Assembly (NCBI RefSeq): GCF_010119545.1
Contig: NZ_JAAEAA010000008.1
Coordinates: forward strand, 62,001-126,000
Direction of reading: 5' to 3'
DNA: 64,000 bases
Origin: Pontibacter fetidus
GTDB taxonomy: Bacteria; Bacteroidota; Bacteroidia; Cytophagales; Hymenobacteraceae
Shown here in pieces: positions 42,703-51,302 of this stretch. Position 1 is the first letter of the stretch; each line of letters begins with the position of its first letter. Both the position numbers and the translations under genes were made by a program. A model generated the notes under the pieces. That model made no database searches, was not told the origin of the DNA, and was given only the letters and a program-made list of their open reading frames with translations.

Positions 42703-43332
42703 ATGGCACAACTTGCTACCACCCCTGGCAATGCTATGGGCGCACCAACAGGTCTATCCCTTAAAAACCAGGTTTACCTGCCTTTAAAACGCTGGCTGTT
42801 GCTAAATTTCAAGCTCGATACTACTTATTTTAAGCAGCAACCCGACCGCATCTGGCTCGACCGTCACTTATACTCTCGTCTGTCTCAGCTTAAGCAGGGT
42901 CGCATTTTATTTGTTGGCTGTGCTTTTTATACCTGGGAGTCGTTAAAGCTGTTCCATAAAGGAGTAGACCTTGTGACTGTAGATATTGATGAATGCAACG
43001 AGATTTGGGGAGGAGATAAACACCTGGTAGCAAGCATTTTAGATATCGATAAGTTTGTAGAACCTCACAGTTTCGATATAGTGTTGCTGAACGGGATTTT
43101 CGGGCATGGTGTAAATACTCCCGAAATGCAGGAACAGACATTCAAAGCCCTTCATAACATTCTGAAACCAGATGGCTTGCTGCAAATTGGCTGGAACCAC
43201 GACCTTATCACCGACCCAACTGAATTACAGCTAAGCAAAGACCTTTTTTATAAAACTGCTTACGAAGGCCTTCCGCAACGCACGACTTTCCCGGACTCTA
43301 CCCACGTGTTTGATTTTATGCGTGCAAAATAG
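42703..43332 (+). CDS. SAM-dependent methyltransferase-like protein
   Basis: A 209-residue soluble protein. The Rossmann motif I is GRILFVGCAFYTW (here G-C-A for G-x-G), motif II VTVDIDECNEIWG, motif IV FDIVLLNGIFGHG, and post-IV LKPDGLLQIGWNH. This is the class I (Methyltransf_11-like) layout. The motif I glycine pattern is atypical, so SAM binding is probable but not certain. The TATATTTA sequence just before the ATG resembles a -7 box. Substrate unknown; it is separated from the polysaccharide locus by repeat copy E. Confidence 0.75.
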   Translation: MAQLATTPGNAMGAPTGLSLKNQVYLPLKRWLLLNFKLDTTYFKQQPDRIWLDRHLYSRLSQLKQGRILFVGCAFYTWESLKLFHKGVDLVTVDIDECNEIWGGDKHLVASILDIDKFVEPHSFDIVLLNGIFGHGVNTPEMQEQTFKALHNILKPDGLLQIGWNHDLITDPTELQLSKDLFYKTAYEGLPQRTTFPDSTHVFDFMRAK

Positions 43333-43352
43333 TTTAAGCACTCTAGCTGTTG

Positions 43353-43803
43353 TTTTACCTCACCCCAACCCTCTCCTAAACACAGGAGAGGGAGTTTTTC
43401 TGGTTATAGCTATAGTTGAAGTTACAGCTCTATAGTTTCAGACCAAGATCGGACAGGTCGCGACCTGTCCCTACGAAAATATTACCATGATCAATCTCGA
43501 AGCGAGTAGGTTCAAACTATAGATAAAGGTCAATAGTAGAAAGATTACAGTCATTGGGTTGAGCGCCTTTGACTTGTTGCGGTGGCGTGAGCCAATCCGA
43601 GGCACGAGGATAGCAAGAAGGCAGCAGCGCGATGCCCAAAGACGAGCCCTCGCGGGCTTGGAGCGAGCCAAGTGAACTATTAAACTATAGGTAAGTAAAG
43701 CTCCCAGGAATAAAAGTTATTTGAAAAAAGGCTTGGTTCAGATAGCAAGTAATGTCAACTATAGGACATATAAGATTCCTCGGCTAGCGCTCGGAATGAC
43801 AAC
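43353..43803 (+). repeat. Composite intergenic repeat, copy E (plus orientation)
   Basis: Modules: CTCACCCC/GGAGAGGGAG hairpin (43359-43393), perfect 20-bp palindrome (43451-43470), structured core (43548-43709), and end module AGATTCCTC...GGAATGACA (43772-43801). It is the shortest copy and lacks the CCCCTCTCAAGAGGGG module. It lies in a convergent spacer. Confidence 0.85.
43548..43709 (+). ncRNA. Structured core of repeat copy E (most diverged, candidate RNA fold)
   Basis: Stem 1: GTCATTGGG (43550-43558) with CCCAAAGAC (43635-43643), one A-A mismatch. Hairpin 2 is TGGC-gtga-GCCA (43583-43594), with a C-G to G-C switch on both arms against other copies. Hairpin 3 is AGCCC-tcgc-GGGCT (43645-43658), also with a paired G-C to C-G switch. 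Confidence 0.5.
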
Positions 43804-43865
43804 ATAGAAAACATAAAGCTATAAGCACTACCAGGTCTTCAGACTTACTATACTCAAAAAATACT

Positions 43866-43916
43866 ATTAAAAGGAAGAGCCTGATGATTTCAAAACATCA
43901 GGCTCTTCCTTTTAAT
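43866..43916. terminator. Bidirectional terminator, 21-bp perfect stem
   Basis: 43866-43886 pairs with 43896-43916 around a 9-nt loop, directly downstream of the minus-strand deacetylase gene at 43931. Confidence 0.92.
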
Positions 43917-43930
43917 ACAATACTTATACT

Positions 43931-44920
43931 CTATACTTTCGCTTTTAGCCTCTTAATCATCCCCTTCATCTTATCCAGCACATGGAAATCAGACCTATAA
44001 AAATCACATTGGCTGATGAGGTCTTCTTTGCCCCAAATGGTGAACCGGTTTAGGGTAAGCAGGTTGGTTGGTTCGTATAGTTGCGGGCTGAAGTTTTTGG
44101 CATGTTGCGTTGTGATACCCAGTTTAATATTCTCTTCCCGGCAAACTTTTAAAACAGTATCGTTAAACTCGCCACAAGGGTAGGCTATCGTTATCGGGCG
44201 GTAACCGACGATATCTTCCAGTATGTCCTGCGCTTTTGCAATCTGCTCTTTTATACCTGCTGCGTTATAGTTTGGTAACACGGCATGGTCGCAGGTGTGG
44301 TTACCAATGTGCACCAATGGGTGTTGGGCAAATTTATTCAGTTCGTCAGGGGTAAGCGGGCGGTCAGTTTCACCAATAGGCGTAAAGCAGGCAGGTCCGT
44401 ATTTCCTGGTCAAATAAGAATCAATAGCATCGTCGGTCAGGGTAAGCAGGTGCTCTTTTTCAAGGTCGATGGCAGCGTCTGACATGCCCGCTTTTTTGCC
44501 TTCGCGGTAAGCCACATCCCACCAGAAAGCTTTGCCTTTACGCACATGGTTAGCCGAAATGAAGAATAAGGCAGGCACATTAAACTCTTCCAGTATAGGC
44601 AGGGCACGCAGATTGTTATAATACCCGTCATCAAACGTGATCATCACATACCGCTCGTCGGGGTCCAGGCCTTTCAGCACATCAACCGGAGACACAAACG
44701 TATAGCCTTTGCTTTTATGGTAAGCTACAAACCTCCTGAAGGTATCAACAGTAACCTGTTGTTGTGGGTCGCAGCAATTTAGAGCAAGTTCTTCCTCGTC
44801 TCTAAATAAGGCATGGAATAAGTATGTATTAAGTGCATTCTGTTCTTTTACAGCAGAAAGTATAAGGGGCGCCATCATCACATCCACCTGGTGTATGGCC
44901 TTTCGTAGAGTTGTCTTCAT
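43931..44920 (-). CDS. Polysaccharide deacetylase at the edge of the exopolysaccharide locus
   Basis: A 329-residue cytoplasmic or periplasmic CE4-like protein without a clear signal. NodB motifs: MITFDDGYYNNL (catalytic Asp pair, about residue 92), HIGNHTCDHAVL (metal His pair) and TIAYPCGEFND. The SPVDVLKGLDPDERYVM segment in front is typical of the type acting in surface polysaccharide synthesis. It is divergent from wza, so it may remove acetyl groups from the polymer or its precursor. Both catalytic Asp and both His are present. Confidence 0.9.
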   Translation of the reverse strand: MKTTLRKAIHQVDVMMAPLILSAVKEQNALNTYLFHALFRDEEELALNCCDPQQQVTVDTFRRFVAYHKSKGYTFVSPVDVLKGLDPDERYVMITFDDGYYNNLRALPILEEFNVPALFFISANHVRKGKAFWWDVAYREGKKAGMSDAAIDLEKEHLLTLTDDAIDSYLTRKYGPACFTPIGETDRPLTPDELNKFAQHPLVHIGNHTCDHAVLPNYNAAGIKEQIAKAQDILEDIVGYRPITIAYPCGEFNDTVLKVCREENIKLGITTQHAKNFSPQLYEPTNLLTLNRFTIWGKEDLISQCDFYRSDFHVLDKMKGMIKRLKAKV

Positions 44921-45269
44921 GCAAAGTAAATACTAATAAGGGCAGCAGCCTGCCGGTATTTACCCGTCTTATACTGCACAGCCAAGCCCTTAGTTATAAT
45001 TTCTGCTTAAAATTCCGAAACTATAGTATAAGCAAAGCAGCTGCAGCAGCGCGCTAAGTATACTGTGTGTTATGCAGGTAAGACCAATCTATAAACTTCT
45101 CCCTTATTTATCCATCACAATATTTAAATGTTTCAGCATCTTTTTTAAGCTATCGCAGTATATATGCCTGAATTAATGCAACCGGTACCGCAAACAATTT
45201 CGCTTACCTGCTGCCGGCTGTAACTCCAAACACATTACGTTCAGGACGTAACACCCTTAACCATTGAAC
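44921..45269 (+). promoter_or_regulatory. Divergent promoter region of the exopolysaccharide locus
   Basis: A 349-bp spacer between the deacetylase (-) and wza (+). TTACGT-tcagg-ACGTAA (45235-45251) is an inverted repeat 18 nt before the wza ATG and could be an operator or leader hairpin. No TAnnTTTG box stands out. Confidence 0.4.
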
Positions 45270-46034
45270 ATGAAGAACATTTTTTATTTTCTTGTCGGCC
45301 TTGTGCTGATCAGCTCCTGTGTAACAAAAAAAGAGCTGGTATACATGCAAAACGAAAATTTAAAGAACACCGCTCCTACTACTTTCAATAACAATGTTCC
45401 GGATTATAAACTACAGGTAAACGATGTGCTTTCTGTGAAGGTACTGAGTGCCGAAAGTGAGTTATCTGAGATCTATAACATAATCAGCCCTACAAACGGT
45501 TTTGGTGTAGCTGAGCCGGGTAGCTTATACCTGAGCGGGTATACGATCGATGCTGAAGGTAACATTAACCTGCCCAACGTAGGCAAACTGAAAGTAGCCG
45601 GAATGAACACCCTGCAGGCCCAGAAACTGATACAACAAAACCTGGACCGTTACCTGAATGGGGCAACCGTAGTGGTAAAGCTCATCAGCTTTAAGATAAG
45701 CATACTGGGCGAAGTAAAAATGCCGGGATATTATTATGTATATAACGACCAGGCAAACCTGCTGGAAGGGCTGGCCCTTGCCGGCGACCTTACACCGGCA
45801 GCCAACCGTCAGAACCTGAAATTAATACGCCAGAAACCGGGCGGCTCTGAGGTAATTTTACTTGACCTCACCGACCCCGCTCTCGTACAATCACCATACT
45901 ACTACCTGTTGCCGAACGACGTACTATACGTTGAGCCACGCAAAACACATTTAAAGCGCGAAAACCTGGTGGTAGTAACAACGGTACTCAGTGTTATCTC
46001 GACCGCAGCACTGTTATTTAATTTTGTGAAGTAA
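45270..46034 (+). CDS. wza: Polysaccharide export outer-membrane lipoprotein (Wza-like)
   Basis: 254 residues from the ATG at 45270; the in-frame TTG six bases earlier is less likely. The lipoprotein signal KNIFYFLVGLVLISSC has lipobox ISSC. A Poly_export domain follows (YKLQVNDVLSVKVLSAESEL), then one SLBB domain (ILGEVKMPGYYYVYNDQ) and a C-terminal hydrophobic helix (VVVTTVLSVISTAALLFNFV). It should form the export channel through which the polymer leaves the periplasm. It is the first gene of the wza-wzc pair, with an 8-bp gap to the kinase. Confidence 0.93.
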   Translation: MKNIFYFLVGLVLISSCVTKKELVYMQNENLKNTAPTTFNNNVPDYKLQVNDVLSVKVLSAESELSEIYNIISPTNGFGVAEPGSLYLSGYTIDAEGNINLPNVGKLKVAGMNTLQAQKLIQQNLDRYLNGATVVVKLISFKISILGEVKMPGYYYVYNDQANLLEGLALAGDLTPAANRQNLKLIRQKPGGSEVILLDLTDPALVQSPYYYLLPNDVLYVEPRKTHLKRENLVVVTTVLSVISTAALLFNFVK

Positions 46035-46042
46035 TCCCCATC

Positions 46043-48415
46043 ATGAAGAAGAATACAAAAGAACATGAAATAGACCTGAAGAGCTGGCTTTTCAAGTTCA
46101 GAGCAAAGTGGTACCTGTTTGTAATCTGCAGCTTAATTGCCCTGGCAGGTGCCTACGTGTATGTAAAAAGCTCGGAGCGCATTTATAAGTTTAGCGCTAC
46201 CCTATTGCTTGGCGATCAGCACACCGGCTCTAAAAAAGCACAGGAACTGCTTAACCTCCTTGAGGTACAGAACAAAGGCATTAAAGTAGAAGATGAAATT
46301 GGTTTACTGACCTCTACCGAGATGATTCGCAAAGCCATGCTGCACCTGGACTTTAATGTATCCTACTATAAAGTATCGGACCACTGGTTAAACAGCATCG
46401 GTAACATTGTAGTGGAGGAACAGTATAAAACGGCGCCTTATACTATAAAACTCGATACCAATGCTAACCAGTTGGTAGATGTACCCATGGAAGTTAAAAT
46501 GCTGCCAGGCAACAAGTATGAGCTGACAGTAAAAGGCAAAGATGTAGCCCGTTATAACTTTAAGAACCACACGGTGCTGGAGTACCTGCCTGAGGTAGAA
46601 TTTACCAAAGTGCTGCCCGTAGGCCAACCTTACAAAGATAAGTACATGAGCTTTACGCTCTTACCTACCAAAGATGCTGATGTATCGCCAGCTAAGAAGC
46701 ATTACTTTACCATTAACAGTTTGGATAGCCAGGTAGGACACCAGCAGGCCAACCTCACCGTTTCGCCGATAGAGCGCGAAGCCCGCGTGCTTTGGCTGGT
46801 AAGCCAGGGAAGTATACCGGACAAAGAGATCTTGTTCCTTAATACCCTGATGAATACCTATGTTGCCAACGACCTGCAGGAGAAAAATAACAATGGTCGC
46901 AAAACGTTGGAATTCATCGAAAATGAACTGGCCTCTTTAACAGATTCGCTTCGCCAGAGCAAACTGGCCCTGTCTTCTTTCCGTTCAGCTAACCGAATAG
47001 CCAACATTGATGTGCAGTCTAACATCAGCTACGAGAAACTATCGCAGCTGGAAATGGAAAAAGCCCGCATCACTACAGATAAAATATACTACCAGAACAT
47101 CCTGGAGCAGATCCAGAACGGCAATGGCATTGCGCAGTCGGTGTCGCCAACGGTAGCCGGTATCCAGAACCCTAACCTGAACAACCTGTTCTTAGAGTTA
47201 TCGGAGCTGAACAAGCAAAAAGCTGGTTATGAGGTAAATGCTACCCAAAAGAACCAGTTGCTACAGGTACTGGAAGGCAAGATTGCAAGCACTAAAAGCT
47301 CTATCGTTGCCAACCTTAAAAACCTGATCCGTTCTGCCGACATTTCTATACAGGATGTGGACCGCCGTATGGGGCAGATTGAGGGCAACCTGGCCAAGAT
47401 ACCTGAGAACGAGCGCCGCCTGATGGACCTGCAGGGCCAGATGGAATTCATCAACAAGCGTTACGATTTCTTACTGGAGAAACGTGCAGAAGCTGCCATC
47501 TCGCTTGCTACCAACACCACCGATAAAAAGATTGTAGACCACGCAGCGCTGGCCAGTGTAGGCCCAATAAACGTGAAGCCTAAAATGATCTATATGCTTG
47601 CCTTGCTTATTGGCTTAGCTATACCTGCCGGCTTTATCGTTTTGATGAGCAACGTAGACAACACCATACAAGGCAAAAACGACCTAAGCGCGATCACAAG
47701 CATCCCGTTCCTGGGGGTAATTGCGCATGGCAGTAAGTCTGATAAACTAGCTGTTATGAACAATCCGCGTTCAGCTATAGCTGAGTCGTTCCGATCGGTG
47801 CGTATCAACTTGCAGTACCTGTTATCAGAGGGCAGCTTTAAAGTGATTGGTGTTACTTCGTCTATCTCCGGCGAGGGTAAAACATTCTGTTCTGTTAACC
47901 TGAGCTCCGAACTGGCGATGTCTGGTAAGCGGGTGGTGCTGATAGAATCGGATATGCGCAAACCTACGTTCGGAAAATATTTTGATACCCATAATGCAGC
48001 CGGTCTTTCGTCTTACCTGATGCAGGGCTTGCCACTGGAAGAAGTCATTCAGCAAACTGCTGTTGAGAACCTGGACATCATTCCGTGCGGACCTATTCCT
48101 GAAAATGCGATCAGGTTGCTGGAGTTACCTAAAATGCGCGAACTGCTCGATCAGCTGAAAGAAAAGTATGATTACGTTGTGGTTGATACCCCACCGATCG
48201 GGTTTGTATCAGAATACTTTATCCTGATGAAGCACATGGACACCAACCTGTATGTAGTGAAGCATAAGTATACAGATAAGACCATGCTGGGCCAGATAAA
48301 CGAATTGTATGCTGCCAAAAAGATAAAGAATATCTACATGGTCATCAACGACCTGGATTACAGCAACACCTACGAGTACGGCTACAAGAAAAAGGCATCC
48401 TACTATTATGTGTAG
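46043..48415 (+). CDS. wzc: Polysaccharide co-polymerase / tyrosine autokinase (Wzc-like)
   Basis: A 790-residue inner-membrane protein. Wzz domain with helix 1 at about residues 23-42 and helix 2 at about 515-535 flanking a long periplasmic coiled-coil. The cytoplasmic BY-kinase has Walker A SSISGEGKTFCSVNLS (about residue 605), Walker A' VVLIESDMRKP (Glu-Ser-Asp, variant of the usual D-x-D) and Walker B VVVDTPPIGF. The Tyr-rich C-terminus (DYSNTYEYGY...SYYYV) is the autophosphorylation cluster. It controls chain length and export together with Wza. Full length, no truncation. Confidence 0.95.
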   Translation: MKKNTKEHEIDLKSWLFKFRAKWYLFVICSLIALAGAYVYVKSSERIYKFSATLLLGDQHTGSKKAQELLNLLEVQNKGIKVEDEIGLLTSTEMIRKAMLHLDFNVSYYKVSDHWLNSIGNIVVEEQYKTAPYTIKLDTNANQLVDVPMEVKMLPGNKYELTVKGKDVARYNFKNHTVLEYLPEVEFTKVLPVGQPYKDKYMSFTLLPTKDADVSPAKKHYFTINSLDSQVGHQQANLTVSPIEREARVLWLVSQGSIPDKEILFLNTLMNTYVANDLQEKNNNGRKTLEFIENELASLTDSLRQSKLALSSFRSANRIANIDVQSNISYEKLSQLEMEKARITTDKIYYQNILEQIQNGNGIAQSVSPTVAGIQNPNLNNLFLELSELNKQKAGYEVNATQKNQLLQVLEGKIASTKSSIVANLKNLIRSADISIQDVDRRMGQIEGNLAKIPENERRLMDLQGQMEFINKRYDFLLEKRAEAAISLATNTTDKKIVDHAALASVGPINVKPKMIYMLALLIGLAIPAGFIVLMSNVDNTIQGKNDLSAITSIPFLGVIAHGSKSDKLAVMNNPRSAIAESFRSVRINLQYLLSEGSFKVIGVTSSISGEGKTFCSVNLSSELAMSGKRVVLIESDMRKPTFGKYFDTHNAAGLSSYLMQGLPLEEVIQQTAVENLDIIPCGPIPENAIRLLELPKMRELLDQLKEKYDYVVVDTPPIGFVSEYFILMKHMDTNLYVVKHKYTDKTMLGQINELYAAKKIKNIYMVINDLDYSNTYEYGYKKKASYYYV

Positions 48416-48449
48416 CACGGCCTCTAAACACAACCCTTTATAAAGTCTG

Positions 48450-48483
48450 CCTGGTGGCAACTATAGATATAGTTGCCACCAGG
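48450..48483. terminator. 15-bp hairpin between wzc and wzx
   Basis: CCTGGTGGCAACTAT (48450-48464) pairs with ATAGTTGCCACCAGG (48469-48483), loop AGAT. No T-run follows on the + strand, so it may be an attenuator or an mRNA-processing or stability hairpin rather than a full terminator. Both arms include part of the AACTATAG octamer. Confidence 0.6.
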
Positions 48484-48503
48484 TAAAAGACAAACTATAG
48501 TTT

Positions 48504-50021
48504 ATGAGTAAAAATTTAGCATCCAAGGCGGTAAGCGGGATAAAGTGGGGCTCAGCTTCTACTTTTGCAAACGCTGTGATGCAGATCGGTTATACTTCGG
48601 TAATGGCCCGTCTGTTGGCTCCGGAGGCCTTTGGTCTGGTTAGTATAGCCGGTACCATTCTGGGGTTTAGCGGCTACTTCGCCAACATGGGGCTGAGTAA
48701 AGCCATCATCCAGAAGGAAGATATAACCGCAGATAACATCCGGGCTGCTTTTACCACCTCAGTAGCGCTGGGCATTTTCTTCTTTTTACTAACCTGGATC
48801 ATCGCGCCGTTCTCCGCTATTTATTTTAAAGAGCCAAATGTAGCGCCCATCGTGCGGGTCATGGGCCTTGTGTTCCTGATAAACGGCCTTTCCATGACGG
48901 CAATCAGCCTGTTGGAGCGTGAAATGCGTTTTAAGACGATTGGCATCATCGAGACGAGCTCTTACATTTTCTCTTATTTAGTGGTAGGTATTATACTTGC
49001 TTACCTTGATTTTGGGGTATGGGCCCTGGTGTATGCTTCCCTGATGCAATCGCTTACGTACGCACTTGGGGCTTATTTTTCGGTGCGCCATTCGGTACTC
49101 CCTTCATTTAAATGGGAATCGTTTAAGCCGCTATTCGACTATGGCAGCCGCATGTCGCTTATCAGTTTTATGGAGTATATCAGCGCGAACCTGCCTACCG
49201 TACTTATCGGGCGCTTTTTAGGAACTCACAAACTGGGTTTGTATAGCCGGGCGTTTATGCTGGTTAACCTGCCTATGTACCAGTTAACGCGCACGCTTAT
49301 AAAAGTGGCTATGCCGTCGTACAGTCGCCTGCAATCTGATAACGAAAAACTGGGGAAAGTATACCTGTCAAGTATAACACTGCTGGCAGCGCTAATTATG
49401 CCTATTTGCCTGGGTATTATGGTGGCTGCACCAGAGATTATTCGCATCGTATTAGGCGATCAATGGGGCGAATCGGTGCCAGTGTTACAGGTGCTGGCTT
49501 TAGCGATACCAATGGGCTTTATTACCATGTTTGCCGGTATTGTTTGTGATGCCAAAGCTATACTTAACCCTAAGATCATTCTGAACATACTGTTTATAGT
49601 TGTGATCTGTGTTTTCTTTTTGTTGTTCCGCGACTACGGGTTGGTTGGCTTTGCTGGCGCTGTGCTTTTAGGTGAGTTTGTAAGGATGCTGATGTACCAG
49701 CAGATTATGCATAAAGAACTGGATCTGCCCCACAGTAAGCAACTGGCTATTTATATGCCGGGCCTGATTAACGGCGTGCTGGTAGCAGTCGGTATCTATA
49801 TCGTGAGCACTGTTATGCGGTCGGCAGAGTTGCCGGCACTGGCTATACTTATTGCACAAATGGCAACCGGTGCTGTACTGCTTCTTGTACTTACATTGCT
49901 TTTCCCGCATAAACTGCTGCGCCAGGAACTACAGATAGTGTTTGAAAAAATTGGTCTTCAAGGTAAAACAGACTCATACCTGCACAAAATTATTCAGCGA
50001 ACAGGCCTTATATCAGAGTAA
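48504..50021 (+). CDS. wzx: Polysaccharide flippase (Wzx/WzxC family)
   Basis: A 505-residue membrane protein with about 12-14 helices. The N-terminal KAVSGIKWGSASTFANAVMQ and the LLAPEAFGLVSIAGTILGF stretch are typical of the Polysacc_synt_3/WzxC group of MOP flippases, which move lipid-linked oligosaccharide units across the inner membrane. A charged helix (VFEKIGLQGKTDSYLHKIIQ) closes the C-terminus. It lies between wzc and the glycosyltransferase genes, the expected place in a Wzx/Wzy-dependent locus. Confidence 0.93.
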   Translation: MSKNLASKAVSGIKWGSASTFANAVMQIGYTSVMARLLAPEAFGLVSIAGTILGFSGYFANMGLSKAIIQKEDITADNIRAAFTTSVALGIFFFLLTWIIAPFSAIYFKEPNVAPIVRVMGLVFLINGLSMTAISLLEREMRFKTIGIIETSSYIFSYLVVGIILAYLDFGVWALVYASLMQSLTYALGAYFSVRHSVLPSFKWESFKPLFDYGSRMSLISFMEYISANLPTVLIGRFLGTHKLGLYSRAFMLVNLPMYQLTRTLIKVAMPSYSRLQSDNEKLGKVYLSSITLLAALIMPICLGIMVAAPEIIRIVLGDQWGESVPVLQVLALAIPMGFITMFAGIVCDAKAILNPKIILNILFIVVICVFFLLFRDYGLVGFAGAVLLGEFVRMLMYQQIMHKELDLPHSKQLAIYMPGLINGVLVAVGIYIVSTVMRSAELPALAILIAQMATGAVLLLVLTLLFPHKLLRQELQIVFEKIGLQGKTDSYLHKIIQRTGLISE

Positions 50022-50060
50022 AAGTTAAGCCTGCTACAGAAATCCAAAGTACATAATTAG

Positions 50061-51302
50061 ATGAAGATAGGAATTTGTGGACCCGTTAATTTAAGTTTGT
50101 TGGAATGGGAAAATAGGCCTGCCTCACTTCCTGAAACCAATGCTTTCCCGCTTACCTCCCACTTAGTAAACGCCTTGTTGCGCCGTGGCTACGACGTGGT
50201 AGTATATACAAACTCTAATTCAATCCCAGAACCTATAGTTCTGCATGACACACACCTCACGGTATGCGTCAGTTTAGAAATGAAACAGCCCGGCAGGCGC
50301 TTTTACAAGCAAGAGATCGAAGGCCTTAAACAGCATATCTTAGCCTACCCAGCCGATATCATCAGCGCTTTCTGGACCTACGAGTATGCCTGGGCGGCTT
50401 TACGTTCCGGGTTACCAACGGTAGTGTCGGTACATGATGTGGCGTATAAGATCCTGCTGAAACAATTCGATGTGTTTCGTTTTGTGCGTTTCCTGATGAA
50501 CGAAATTGTGGTGCGTAAAACAAAGCACCTTGTTGCCAACTCAGCTTATACCTATAGTATACTGCCTGCCTGGATCCGGAAAAAAACGACTATAATCAAC
50601 AACTTTTACCCCGAGCACCTGCCCGATCTGTTACCCGAAACTATAGTTAAGGGCAATTACATCGTATCGGTGGTACAGGGTTTTACTAAACGAAAAGGTA
50701 TTCCGTTAGCCCTGAAGGCATTTGCTAAACTACGGCAGCAGCACCCTAAACTGGAATACCACCTGATAGGCATAAACTATGAAGAGAACGGGCTGGCCCA
50801 TGCGTATGCTAAAAAACATAACCTGGCCGAAGGCGTACGCTTTTTAGGTTGCATGACCTCAGACGAATTGTTTAAGCATGTGGCAGGCGCTAAAGTAATG
50901 TTGCATCCTTCAGAGGAAGAGTCTTTCGGGATGGCGGTGCTGGAGGCTATGGTTGCCGGAACAGTGGTTGTAGGTGGCAAAAAAAGCGGCTTTATACCTA
51001 AACTACTCGACTATGGAAAGGCTGGTATACTTTGCGACATACGTTCTGCCGCTGCTATTTCGGAAGCCGCGCACAGGCTTTTAGCAGATGCCTCCCTTCG
51101 TGACAGTTATGAGCGCCATGCCCGCCGGTTTGCTGCACAGCATTTTTCTGAAGACGTGATCGTAGAACAACACCTGAACTATTATAACAACGTATTGGGG
51201 AAAACACATCAACCAACTATAGCACCCGAAGCCAAAGCACAAAATAACGTAATCGCCAAAGCATCTATGGTTGCGAACGTGTTAGGCTATACTTTCTTAT
51301 GA
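50061..51302 (+). CDS. Glycosyltransferase family 4 (GT-B)
   Basis: A 413-residue cytoplasmic enzyme with the GT-B pattern: an N-terminal acceptor domain (HLVNALLRRGYDVVVYT) and a C-terminal donor domain. Donor motifs are VVQGFTKRKGIPLALKAFAKL, then the E-x7-E motif HPSEEESFGMAVLEAMVAGT. It transfers a sugar from a nucleotide donor, with retention, during repeat-unit assembly. The ATG of the next gene (51299) overlaps the stop by 4 bp, so the two are translationally coupled. Donor and acceptor sugars are unknown. Confidence 0.92.
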   Translation: MKIGICGPVNLSLLEWENRPASLPETNAFPLTSHLVNALLRRGYDVVVYTNSNSIPEPIVLHDTHLTVCVSLEMKQPGRRFYKQEIEGLKQHILAYPADIISAFWTYEYAWAALRSGLPTVVSVHDVAYKILLKQFDVFRFVRFLMNEIVVRKTKHLVANSAYTYSILPAWIRKKTTIINNFYPEHLPDLLPETIVKGNYIVSVVQGFTKRKGIPLALKAFAKLRQQHPKLEYHLIGINYEENGLAHAYAKKHNLAEGVRFLGCMTSDELFKHVAGAKVMLHPSEEESFGMAVLEAMVAGTVVVGGKKSGFIPKLLDYGKAGILCDIRSAAAISEAAHRLLADASLRDSYERHARRFAAQHFSEDVIVEQHLNYYNNVLGKTHQPTIAPEAKAQNNVIAKASMVANVLGYTFL

